Counted from the first letter of the stretch, positions 1 through 6,646 are shown. The stretch is 11,101 nucleotides of DNA from Planctomycetota bacterium (GCA_026692885.1 JAPLNJ010001131.1:1-11101); one strand, 5' to 3'. The notes: a model not told the origin generated them from the letters alone. Made by a program: numbers and translations.

Positions 1-760
1 CAACCAGGCTCTCCGGAAGCAAGAGAGATGCTTTTAGCGCCCTCCAGTGCTCCGATTCTCCCGTCTCCACCGCTTTCTTCAGCAATTTCAGGAGTGTATC
101 GTGACTGAAGGGGAACAGAAGGTCGTCTATTAACAAGAGGCTGCGGGCGATATTCCCGAATCCGATGTCATTTCCACCAAACGATAATGTTAAAACGTCG
201 ATTGGCTGCTTGCCTACCACCGGACTCGTGCTTATCTGTCTTATCTGTTGGATCTGTTTCGGCAGTGGTGTGTAATTGGGGTCAACATTTTCATACGAAA
301 CCCCAGCGTAGGGATTCATCACGCTATTCTCGATTGTTGCGCCGGCTGCGGAAGCAAACGCGAATGTGACTGATGCTTGCGGATCGACTTGTCTAAGTCT
401 CTCTTCGAGATCTTTGTACAGCACATAGGACGCGGCAAATGGCGAACGGTGTGCGAGGGTATTGCCTGCAGTCTCCTCTTCGGTAGAACCTACAAGCCAT
501 GTGGCCGTGCCCCTATTTGTGTTGTCTTCCGCCCACGCCGACACAGCAGGGTTGCCCTCACCTGAAGAATACGAATCCCCGGCAGCGGCCACGACGATAT
601 TGTGAGTCCCTGCAAGCAGACGGCGGTCTTCCAGCACTTCGTAGGTCAGCCCCCGGAAGCGGCTGTGACGCCGAGGTGCCAGTCGGACTGAGAGAAGATC
701 GACACGACGCGAAGGAGACTGACGTATCCCTTTTCGCTGTGTACTTGCGGGACGGCGCAT
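1..760 (-). CDS. Secreted SGNH/GDSL-type hydrolase with planctomycete LEPR-type N-terminal motif (3' end beyond window)
   Basis: Reading leftwards from the ATG at 758-760, the frame is open for 253 codons to the window edge. A Shine-Dalgarno AGGAG (plus-strand 768-772) lies 7 nt upstream of the start. Residues 1-39 are rich in Arg and Ser, and 40-51 read YEVLEDRRLLAG, the LEPR/LEDRR-x-LL type motif found near the N-terminus of many exported planctomycete proteins. The hydrolase domain follows at once: block I GDSYSSGEG at 61-69 (likely nucleophile Ser63), an HRS segment at 104-106 resembling block II of actinobacterial lipases of this fold, and block III GGNDIGF at 195-201 (oxyanion Asn197). 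The C-terminal Asp/His block is off the window. The family hydrolyses esters of lipids, acylated sugars or similar compounds; the substrate cannot be told. Gene reality is nearly certain and the SGNH assignment strong. Confidence 0.9.
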   Translation of the reverse strand, partial: MRRPASTQRKGIRQSPSRRVDLLSVRLAPRRHSRFRGLTYEVLEDRRLLAGTHNIVVAAAGDSYSSGEGNPAVSAWAEDNTNRGTATWLVGSTEEETAGNTLAHRSPFAASYVLYKDLEERLRQVDPQASVTFAFASAAGATIENSVMNPYAGVSYENVDPNYTPLPKQIQQIRQISTSPVVGKQPIDVLTLSFGGNDIGFGNIARSLLLIDDLLFPFSHDTLLKLLKKAVETGESEHWRALKASLLLPESLV

Positions 761-767
761 GGTGATA

Positions 768-772
768 CTCCT
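768..772 (-). promoter_or_regulatory. Ribosome binding site fixing the start of the SGNH hydrolase gene
   Basis: The minus strand reads AGGAG followed by 7 nt and then ATG (758-760). No better initiation site is visible in this frame, and the residues just downstream carry the expected exported-protein motif. Confidence 0.7.
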
Positions 773-967
773 GACTACAGGCTGCAATTTGCCGGTGAAG
801 AACGGGACGCGAAGCGCGAGGGACTGGCTCGCCAATTAGCGACCAAGCCAACGCAGACAGGAAGAGACGTGCGTGATGGAGCGGATGGGCGACCCGCGGG
901 GCCGAAAGAACACGGGCGGGGCCGTTTGGGAAGAGCCGAGAAGCAACTTCGGCATTTGCCGTTCCGC

Positions 968-1009
968 CCCTCACCCCAACCCTCTCCCCGAAGTACCGGG
1001 GCGTGGGAG
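968..1009. repeat. Short GC-rich REP-like repeat (CTCTCCCCG / CGGGGCG type)
   Basis: The core is CCCCG, a 6-nt AAGTAC loop, then CGGGG (986-1001), with weaker outer pairing. It belongs to the same family as the hairpins at 4395-4424 and 5553-5582, sharing the pyrimidine tract CCCTCTCCCC and the GGGGCG(A/T)GGG right arm. I recall such repeats as very common in planctomycete and some other bacterial genomes. It explains the frames that read through it on both strands. Confidence 0.75.
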
Positions 1010-1258
1010 TTTGTCTTCGGGCGTGGCTTGGTTTTGCATCCGACCGCTCCCGTCATTCGGACGAGACAAACACCAGTTCGGGGACGAACAGGTTCAGGTT
1101 CCATAGGTCACCCGGAGTCGGACAAGGGTGCTCCTTCAAACGGGAGGATATTGTTTCCGCCTTTCTGTGGTGTGTCAAGCAGCCAAGGCAACTTTAGGAA
1201 GAAGTCACCAACGCGGTGCCGCTCGTTCGGGGCTGGAATTCGAGGCTTGTTGGTCCCC

Positions 1259-1303
1259 CCCAGGCCGTTGGCCTGGGCTGGCATAGGGTCGTCCCGTCGG
1301 GAC
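1259..1303. repeat. Double-hairpin REP-like element
   Basis: Two short palindromes lie 13 nt apart. CCCAGGCC and GGCCTGGG (1259-1266 and 1270-1277) pair perfectly over a GTT loop. GTCCCG and CGGGAC (1291-1296 and 1298-1303) pair around a single T. The paired arrangement in a gene-free stretch resembles REP/BIME-type elements. Only one copy is in the window, so repeat status rests on structure and on my recollection of similar sequences in planctomycetes. Confidence 0.5.
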
Positions 1304-1883
1304 TGTCATTGCTGCACTTCACTAATCCCGCGCACATCCTTCAGCTCGCCGATCAGGACGGTCTGGGAAGACCATCCACCATCGAGTTGGATAAAGTTAC
1401 TTCCTGCCGCTCGCCTAACGCAAGTTCCGTGCTCTGCCCCATGCACGTTATATGCCAGCACTCAGTCACGACGTCGCGGCAAGACGATTCTTGAGGGGTG
1501 GGCTGTGGGCGTCATCTACTCCGGAAGAACGACGGCACTCGTTCTACCCAAGTCGCCTGACGCTGCCGAAGACACCACCCCTTGTGGCTTGGCTGGTGCG
1601 CAACAGCTCAAGAAGTACGGCGGGGACGGCCTACGCGGGCCCACCAAGATGTTACTTTCCCTTTGACCCTACATGAATCATGCCGACGATGGACGACCTG
1701 CATTCAAGACGGCTGCTGAGGACGAGAAGTCAGTCCCAGCCTTTCAGATTTATCACAAAATGTCGCCAGAGGCCGTAATCGCTGTCAACCGCCAGTTGAC
1801 CGTTGCAGTGCAAAAGTTGGCGCCAACTGGGGCGCAGCAAAGTCAGGCTTTCTTGTGTCGGGGATCCAATTTCGCCCCCAACA

Positions 1884-2033
1884 ATACCGCACGCGGTTGG
1901 CATTGGCTCGTTTAACCGCACGCCGCAGGCACGCGCGGGACTTGGGCGCGACCCCGATACGTGGGCTGACCCACGCGCGTGCCTGCGGCGTGCGGTTAAA
2001 CGAAGATGTGCCGTCCTCAACCACGTGCGGTAT
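1884..2033. repeat. Large nested palindromic repeat, copy A
   Basis: The inner arms, 1909-1937 and 1974-2002, are a perfect 29-nt inverted repeat beginning CGTTTAACCGCACGCC. They enclose a 36-nt loop that contains its own small hairpin, CGTGGG-CTGA-CCCACG (1960-1975). Outer arms ATACCGCACGCGGTTG (1884-1899) and CAACCACGTGCGGTAT (2018-2033) pair with one mismatch, which can be read as a G-T wobble. Inner and outer arms are separated by 9 nt on the left and 15 nt on the right. The right edge reads GCGGTATAATTG, including a TATAAT box (2031-2036). The element is nearly identical to the reverse complement of copy B at about 9199-9354. It has no coding capacity beyond repeat-derived open frames, so it may be a MITE or REP-like element mobilised in trans. 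Confidence 0.9.
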
Positions 2034-2374
2034 AATTGACTAGACTGGAGGTTGAGTCTTCCGAACGTCGGCAGACCAGCCGTCGGGGGCGTCGCATGGT
2101 CGGAGACCGGCCACAGCACCAGGCCTTGCTACGGGTCAACGTCAAGCCCTGCGGGGTCTTGACTCAGGTCCCGATCTGCTGTGACGACGCCAGTGATCAT
2201 AGCACTACCGTCCGCGGACGCTAGCACAGAAATCCGTCTGGAGGGTATATCAATGTTCACTCGGTCATTGTACCATCAACTTCGTCGCTGACCCCTCAGC
2301 TAGGTCCGCCGCTGTGGGCCGTCACTTCCCGTCAGGAGCGGCTCTCCCGGTCTCTTTTTCACGGAGGAAGAGTC
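2034..2374. other. Intergenic region upstream of the HPr gene
   Basis: No gene is visible. This stretch must hold the HPr promoter unless transcription starts from the TATAAT at the edge of copy A (2031-2036). A weak candidate is TTGACT at 2158-2163, but no good -10 follows at standard spacing. A weak GGAG/CTCC stem lies in the region before a short T-rich run near 2353-2359, just ahead of the HPr ribosome binding site; it could act as an attenuator but the stem is short. The 10-nt palindrome GTCCGCGGAC lies near 2210-2220. Confidence 0.4.
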
Positions 2375-2680
2375 ATGTCTGCGCCGAGGATGCTCACCAG
2401 CCCAGTCCATTCTCGAACGGTGCTCGTCGCCCATCAAAAGGGTCTCCACATGCGACCATGTTCGGTCATCGTGGACACGGTGGGCCGACACCAAGCGAAT
2501 GTGACGGTGCAACACGGCAGCCAATCGGCAAACGCCGCCAGCATGCTGGGGTTGATGTCGCTGGCCGCCGCCGAGGGTACCGAACTTATCCTGTCCGCCA
2601 CGGGGCCTGAAGCGGAAGAGGTGTTGGAGACCCTGGCCCGTTTATTTGTCGGCACACCCGAGCTGGCCGATGCCAAATAG
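2375..2680 (+). CDS. ptsH: HPr family phosphocarrier protein
   Basis: HPr is the small phosphocarrier of the sugar phosphotransferase system: it is phosphorylated on a histidine by enzyme I and, in many bacteria, on a serine by HPr kinase. At 101 residues it is a little longer than the usual 85-90 because of a ~12-residue N-terminal extension. The active-site motif is KGLHMRPCS at 22-30, with His25 and Arg27 in the canonical positions. The regulatory-serine region ANAASMLGLMSLAAAEGTEL at 52-71 aligns Ser56 with the HPr-kinase site of Firmicutes HPr. The start is supported by GGAGG (2363-2367) 7 nt before ATG. No enzyme I, IIA or HPr kinase gene lies in the window, so its job may be regulatory. 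It converges on the FGGY kinase gene across the 2716-2776 palindrome. Confidence 0.93.
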   Translation: MSAPRMLTSPVHSRTVLVAHQKGLHMRPCSVIVDTVGRHQANVTVQHGSQSANAASMLGLMSLAAAEGTELILSATGPEAEEVLETLARLFVGTPELADAK

Positions 2681-2715
2681 CAGCACGCGTGTCTTGGAGC
2701 AGGGGCAGAGCGTCG

Positions 2716-2776
2716 CCGTAACCCGAAGCGTCAGCGAGGAAATGCTGCTCTTCCTCGCTGACGCTTCGGGTTACGG
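2716..2776. repeat. Perfect 26-bp inverted repeat between convergent genes; possible bidirectional terminator
   Basis: The arms 2716-2741 and 2751-2776 are exact reverse complements (CCGTAACCCGAAGCGTCAGC at the outer end) around a 9-nt loop. Position fits transcription stopping from both sides: HPr ends at 2680 and the minus-strand kinase ends at 2843. There is no T-tract, so it is not a classical intrinsic terminator. Because of the symmetry, each strand has a frame reading VTRSVSEE...FLADASGYG, a peptide I recall from many spurious planctomycete open frames, which suggests a high-copy dispersed repeat. Confidence 0.92.
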
Positions 2777-2842
2777 TGCGCAACATTCCGATAGGGTGGC
2801 AAAACCAGAGCACGGTTTTCTTTGTTGCTCGGTCTGGGAGGC

Positions 2843-4357
2843 TCACAACGGGCCGATGCGGTTCAGTTGCTCCAGCAGTTGCTCGTAGGCGGTGAGTCGG
2901 CGCCCGTAGTATGCGGCGGTTGACCGGCGAGGACTCGTGACCTGCCCGTAGGAGACCCATTGCTGGGCCGCGTCGGGCAGGCTCGGGAACAAGCCCACAC
3001 CGTAGCCCGCCAGCAGCGCCGCGCCTAGCGGCGCACCTTCCGAACGGGCGATCCGGCGCACCGGGACTTGCAGCACATCGGCCTTGAGTTGATTCCACAG
3101 GTGGCTCTTTTCGCCGCCGCCGGTGATGCGCAGTTCGCCAAGTTGGAACTGGGGGAACAAGCTCTGCAACACCCGTTGATAGATGCCATATTCCAGCGCG
3201 ACGCCCTCCAGCATCGCCAACCACAGGTGTCCCAGGGTATGGTCCCAGGTCAATCCGGCCCACGCGCCGCGGAGATCGGGCTGCGCCGGGCAGACGCGCC
3301 CGCCCAGATGCGGGACGAACAAGGGTACACCCCGTGACGAATCGAGGGCGGCGGCCATCTCGTCGAGTTGGTCCAGGCCGATCGTGTCCTCTTCCGTCCG
3401 GCCGGCACCGGCGATCTGACGCCGGAACCATTCCAGGTTCAGTCCGCCACCGTTGATGTAAGCATACGGATGCCACAGCCCGGGCACAGCCGACTGGCCG
3501 CAACCCAGAATCCGGTGTTTCCGATCCGCGCGGAAGGCCGTCGTCGTCGCGGCAAACACGGAAGCCGTGCCGGCCACATCCACACCGATCCCTTCGCGCG
3601 TCGCGCCGCAGGCCAGAAAACTGGCCGCCGTATCGCCGCATCCGGCAATCACCGGCACGCCCGGTTTGAGACCGCAGCGGCGGGCGGTTGATCCCGCCAG
3701 CTCACCCACGACCGACTCGGGAGCGACGATGCGGGCCAGCTTGGCCGGATCCAGGCTGAAGATTCGGCACAGTTCGTCGTCCCAGCGTGCGCGGCGGTTG
3801 TCAGCGAAACCGGAGAAGTGCAGGTAGGTCCGATCGATGAACGCCTGGGACCCATCCAGGCCGCACAACCGCATGGCCGCATACCCGCCGGGCTGCACAA
3901 ACGCGGCAATCCGGCGGTAGACGCTCTTGCGGGTCTGCATCCACCAGAGCTTCTTGGGACCGTGATTGAAGCTCGGCGGACAACCGGTCTTGGCCAGGAC
4001 CTGATCGCCCGCGATTTGTTCCATGCTCTTGATCTGGGCCCGGCAGCGGGTGTCGAGCCAGGAGTCATAGGGGGTCACGTGCCGCCCGTCCTGGCCCACG
4101 CCGATGATCCCCGCCATCTGCCCGTCGATGCCGATCGCCGCCACGGACGTCTTGTCGATGCCCGCCCGCTGGACACATTCCGCGATGACGCGGCAAACCG
4201 ACCGGAATTGGCGTTCGGGATCCTCTTCCACCACACCAGGACTCGGCTGGTGAAGTTGCGAGGGCTCAAACGCTTGCGCCAGGCCCTCGCCCTCTTCCGA
4301 GAATAACGCCGCCTTGGTGCCCTGGGTGCCGATATCGATGCCGAGGAGAGCTTGCAT
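2843..4357 (-). CDS. xylB: FGGY-family carbohydrate kinase, xylulokinase-like
   Basis: The predicted reaction is ATP-dependent phosphorylation of a ketose, most likely D-xylulose, in the cytoplasm. The product is 504 residues, normal for the family, counted from the ATG at 4355-4357, where AGGAGGT (4361-4367) stands directly upstream and GIDIGTQGTKAALF begins at residue 6. An upstream in-frame start at 4387 would add 10 non-conserved residues and read through that site. Family landmarks are IDGQMAG at 78-84 (xylulokinases usually have SGQMHG), GCGDTAAS at 239-246 with likely catalytic Asp242, the FGGY signature region VPHLGGRVCPAQPDLRG at 348-364, and the ATP-binding ITGGGEKSHLWNQ at 411-423. 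It is the last gene of the minus-strand block. Related FGGY kinases (ribulose, erythritol, glycerol) cannot be excluded; the symbol is a best guess. Confidence 0.88.
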   Translation of the reverse strand: MQALLGIDIGTQGTKAALFSEEGEGLAQAFEPSQLHQPSPGVVEEDPERQFRSVCRVIAECVQRAGIDKTSVAAIGIDGQMAGIIGVGQDGRHVTPYDSWLDTRCRAQIKSMEQIAGDQVLAKTGCPPSFNHGPKKLWWMQTRKSVYRRIAAFVQPGGYAAMRLCGLDGSQAFIDRTYLHFSGFADNRRARWDDELCRIFSLDPAKLARIVAPESVVGELAGSTARRCGLKPGVPVIAGCGDTAASFLACGATREGIGVDVAGTASVFAATTTAFRADRKHRILGCGQSAVPGLWHPYAYINGGGLNLEWFRRQIAGAGRTEEDTIGLDQLDEMAAALDSSRGVPLFVPHLGGRVCPAQPDLRGAWAGLTWDHTLGHLWLAMLEGVALEYGIYQRVLQSLFPQFQLGELRITGGGEKSHLWNQLKADVLQVPVRRIARSEGAPLGAALLAGYGVGLFPSLPDAAQQWVSYGQVTSPRRSTAAYYGRRLTAYEQLLEQLNRIGPL

Positions 4358-4360
4358 ATC

Positions 4361-4367
4361 ACCTCCT
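4361..4367 (-). promoter_or_regulatory. Strong ribosome binding site that decides the kinase start
   Basis: The minus strand reads AGGAGGTGAT immediately followed by ATG (4355-4357). Spacing from the AGGAGGT core to ATG is only 3 nt, but the match to the 16S tail extends through GGAGGTGAT. It would be internal to the gene if the upstream start at 4387 were used. Confidence 0.75.
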
Positions 4368-4394
4368 GAGTCCGTTGCGTTGGCCAATCCTTAT

Positions 4395-4424
4395 CCCCTC
4401 TCCCCGGGGTATCGGGGCGAGGGG
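4395..4424. repeat. REP-like GC-rich hairpin in the dehydrogenase-kinase spacer
   Basis: CCCCTCTCCCC (4395-4405) pairs with GGGGCGAGGGG (4414-4424) with one mismatch over an 8-nt loop. The following bases AACCGTTCGCGAAGAT match 11 of 16 positions after the hairpin at 5553-5582 (AACAATTCGTAAAGAC), so the unit is longer than the hairpin. Both copies have the same orientation and lie in consecutive spacers of one gene block. It may modulate readthrough or mRNA stability between the two genes. Confidence 0.8.
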
Positions 4425-4489
4425 AACCGTTCGCGAAGATTTCATTGAACAGGATGCACGCACGACTTTGTCCTGGGCTCTGACAAGAT

Positions 4490-5539
4490 TCATGCTTCTT
4501 GCGCTATCACGATCTTCAGGCCCTCACCAGACAGGGCCGTGCCGTACGCCTGCTGCAGGTTACGGAAAGAAAATACGTGGGAGATAAGTGGCCCGACGTC
4601 CACTCGACCCGTTTGGATGAGCTCCAACGCAGCCCGATAATCTCGCGCGGATCCGCCGGTCATGCCTGTAACCAGCAGGTTCTTGTAGTGGATCGCATTG
4701 GTATCCAAGGCCACCCCGGCCTGGCCGCGCGGCAGACCGGCAAACAAGCACAAGCGACCGAACGGTGCGAGTAGCCCCAGGCCCTCCTGCTGCAAAGCCG
4801 CGACCGGGACCGCCACGATCACCACATCCAGACCCCGGCCGCCGGTCTGCTCGGTCACCCACTGCGAGACCGGCTGTTGCTGGGGGTTCACGACATCGGT
4901 GGCTCCCAACTGCCGAGCTTTGTCCAGGCGGGTATCGTTCAAGTCGACGACGATCACTCGCGACGCTCCGGCCGCTTTGGCCACCAGCGCATTGAGCAGT
5001 CCCATCGGCCCGGCACCGTAGACGAGCACCCAGTCAGCGGCCTGCACCTGCGAGATGCGAAGACTGCTCACCGCGCACGACAGCGGTTCGATCAGAGAAG
5101 CCGCGATTCCGTCCAGCGTGTCGGGGATGGCGACCACATTCCCCTGGACGATGGCCTTGGCGGGGATGCGGACGAATTCCGCGTGTCCGCCATCGAACGT
5201 AATCCCGAAGGCGTCGTAAGCTGGGCACATATTGCCCAAACCCTGCCGACACAGCGCGCACGCGCCGCAACCGAGATTGGGTGCGACGCCGACGCGGTCA
5301 CCGACCGAGTAGCCAGCGACGCGAACGCCGACCTGGGCGATGGTGCCCACAAATTCGTGTCCAAGAATCAGGGTTTGACCGTCGCGGAGCTTGTGATGGC
5401 CTTGGTGGATGATCTTCACGTCGGAGCCGCAGATGGCCGAGGCTTCGATGCGCAGCAACAGTTCGTCGTCGCCGATCGTCGGGATCGGCACATCGACGAT
5501 CTGCAGCTTTCCGCCTTGGGTGTATCTTCCGGCAATCAT
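4490..5539 (-). CDS. Zinc-dependent alcohol/polyol dehydrogenase (MDR family, sorbitol/xylitol/threonine dehydrogenase-like)
   Basis: This 349-residue medium-chain dehydrogenase probably oxidises a secondary alcohol of a sugar alcohol or related compound with NAD. Catalytic-zinc ligands are Cys37 (ICGSD), His61-Glu62 (GHE) and Glu151 (EPLSC). The structural-zinc lobe has all four cysteines, Cys91, 94, 97 and 105. The Rossmann motif GAGPMG is at 175-180, and Asp199 at the end of the second strand (VIVVD) favours NAD over NADP. The ATG at 5537-5539 was chosen because the conserved MIAGRYT start lies there; a longer reading to 5587 would translate the hairpin repeat. The gene lies 60 nt after the Gfo/Idh/MocA gene and 132 nt before the kinase, on the same strand, so an operon is likely. 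Exact substrate is not resolved; xylitol, arabitol or sorbitol would feed a xylulokinase. Confidence 0.92.
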   Translation of the reverse strand: MIAGRYTQGGKLQIVDVPIPTIGDDELLLRIEASAICGSDVKIIHQGHHKLRDGQTLILGHEFVGTIAQVGVRVAGYSVGDRVGVAPNLGCGACALCRQGLGNMCPAYDAFGITFDGGHAEFVRIPAKAIVQGNVVAIPDTLDGIAASLIEPLSCAVSSLRISQVQAADWVLVYGAGPMGLLNALVAKAAGASRVIVVDLNDTRLDKARQLGATDVVNPQQQPVSQWVTEQTGGRGLDVVIVAVPVAALQQEGLGLLAPFGRLCLFAGLPRGQAGVALDTNAIHYKNLLVTGMTGGSARDYRAALELIQTGRVDVGPLISHVFSFRNLQQAYGTALSGEGLKIVIAQEA

Positions 5540-5552
5540 AACTTGGCCCTCT

Positions 5553-5582
5553 CCCCTCGCCCGAAAGTACCAGGGCGAGGGG
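5553..5582. repeat. REP-like hairpin overlapping the leader and ribosome-binding region of the zinc dehydrogenase gene
   Basis: CCCCTCGCCC (5553-5562) and GGGCGAGGGG (5573-5582) are exact reverse complements over a 10-nt loop. On the minus strand the hairpin runs straight into GAGAGGGCC and then AAGTT-ATG, so the only purine-rich Shine-Dalgarno candidate for the dehydrogenase is part of the repeat's conserved CCCTCTCCCC tract. Confidence 0.85.
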
Positions 5583-5599
5583 AACAATTCGTAAAGACT

Positions 5600-6616
5600 C
5601 TAGCGTAGCTCGACGGGCTGGCCCGTCCGCATCGACTCGTTGGCGGCGACCACGGCGGCGACCGCTTTCAAACCGTCGTCACCAGTCACGCGGGGCGTGC
5701 GGTCTTGGGTCAGACACTCGATGAAGTGTCGCATTTCCGCGAGGTAGGCGTCTTTGAACAGATTTCGCCAGCTCTTGACCGCCCGCCCGGCAACCGTGCC
5801 GTCCAACGTCACCTTGGTCGCGCCCGTCCGCGTCACGCTGCCGATGAACAGCACTCCGCCGGCACAGAGGATTTCGACGCGGGCATCGTACCCGTAGTGG
5901 GCCGGGCAGGTCCCGTCGATGACACCCAAGGTGCCGTCGGAAAAACGGAAGTTGGCGACAAAATTGTCGTAGAAATCGGGATAGTCCTGTCGTGCCTCGG
6001 GCGTCTTGAAATTGTCCGACTCGGCGTAGACTCGCCGCAGTTCGCTGCCGGTAAACCAATGCAGCGAGTCGATATCATGACTATTGACTTCGGCGATGAT
6101 GCCGTTGCTGCGCGCTAGATCATACATCCAGGGTCCCGGTCCGCCGGGCCCGCGGCCGGTGGACTTGATGATCATGATCCGCCCGAGTTCGCCCGAATCG
6201 AGGATTTCCTTGGCTTCCAGGAAGCTCTCGTCGAAGCGGCGCATGAATCCGATCTGCAACTTCACACCTGCCTCGGCGACGGCCGCGTTGATCTGGCGAC
6301 ATTCTTCCACGGTCAGCGCCATCGGCTTCTCCAGGAATATGTGTTTTCCCGAAGCTGCGGCCGCACAGGCGATGTCACGATGCAGGAAGGTCGGAGTGAC
6401 GATCACGACCGCGTCGAGGTCCTGACGTTCGAGGGCCTCGCGATAGTCCGTCAGCAGCGTGTCGACCGCCAGTTCGCGGCCCGCCGCTTCCAGCGTTTCC
6501 CGGTTGGCGTCACACAACGCGACCAGTTCGGCGTCCGGGATCGACGCCTGCAGATTGCGGGCGTGCAATAAGCCCGCCCGCCCGGTACCGATCAGACAGA
6601 TTCTAGTGCGGCTCAA
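5600..6616 (-). CDS. Gfo/Idh/MocA family oxidoreductase, inositol 2-dehydrogenase-like
   Basis: The family uses NAD(P) to oxidise or reduce sugars, cyclitols and related compounds; this 338-residue protein has the usual length and no export signal. The N-terminal Rossmann motif is GTGRAG (10-15). The strand ending in LCD at 34-36 (Asp36) suggests NAD. EKP at 96-98 supplies catalytic Lys97. The second catalytic segment is EVNSHDIDSLHW (176-187) with His180 and Asp183. In myo-inositol dehydrogenase IolG the residue four before this histidine is Asp; here it is Glu176, so the substrate may differ. The start is TTG (6614-6616), preceded by AGGAG five bases upstream (6622-6626); no in-frame ATG fits. 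It is the first gene of the dehydrogenase-dehydrogenase-kinase block and lies 60 nt ahead of the zinc dehydrogenase. Confidence 0.92.
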   Translation of the reverse strand: MSRTRICLIGTGRAGLLHARNLQASIPDAELVALCDANRETLEAAGRELAVDTLLTDYREALERQDLDAVVIVTPTFLHRDIACAAAASGKHIFLEKPMALTVEECRQINAAVAEAGVKLQIGFMRRFDESFLEAKEILDSGELGRIMIIKSTGRGPGGPGPWMYDLARSNGIIAEVNSHDIDSLHWFTGSELRRVYAESDNFKTPEARQDYPDFYDNFVANFRFSDGTLGVIDGTCPAHYGYDARVEILCAGGVLFIGSVTRTGATKVTLDGTVAGRAVKSWRNLFKDAYLAEMRHFIECLTQDRTPRVTGDDGLKAVAAVVAANESMRTGQPVELR

Positions 6617-6646
6617 GGGATCTCCTGTCTCTCTATCAATCGCAGA

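Larger units (their letters stand above)
761..1883. other. Gene-poor intergenic stretch containing dispersed short repeats
   Basis: I see no convincing gene in these 1.1 kb. Open frames exist on both strands, but their translations are low-complexity Arg/Pro/Ser/Gly sequence or run through repeats. A 51-codon minus-strand frame (1461 to 1306) has a fairly protein-like C-terminal half (SNFIQLDGGWSSQTVLIGEL in part) but no recognisable family and no ribosome binding site; it could be a gene remnant. Repeats inside are listed separately. The left part must hold the promoter of the minus-strand SGNH gene, but I could not pick out -35/-10 boxes with confidence. Confidence 0.5.

Noticed and set aside
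1306..1461. Short minus-strand frame with a protein-like C-terminal half
   Set aside because: Only 51 codons, no ribosome binding site, GTG start and no family recognised. It may be a remnant but cannot be supported as a gene.
869..1666. A 265-codon plus-strand open frame
   Set aside because: It runs through two palindromic repeats, has an Arg/Pro/Ser-rich composition with no recognisable domain, and has no ribosome binding site. GC-rich non-coding DNA readily gives such frames.
1884..2033. TA target-site duplication of an IS630/Tc1-type MITE around copy A
   Set aside because: TA does flank CCGC...GCGG in copy A, but the left edge of copy B does not match cleanly, and TA is part of the palindrome, so a two-base duplication cannot be distinguished.
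1730..2119. Minus-strand 129-codon frame across repeat copy A
   Set aside because: Half of it is the repeat, read as LTARRRHAR-type peptide, which also appears in the other strand's frames because the repeat is palindromic.
2586..3641. A 351-codon minus-strand frame overlapping the FGGY kinase and HPr genes
   Set aside because: It is out of phase with the well-conserved kinase and passes through the 2716-2776 palindrome (VTRSVSEE peptide) and antisense to HPr; it is a shadow frame.
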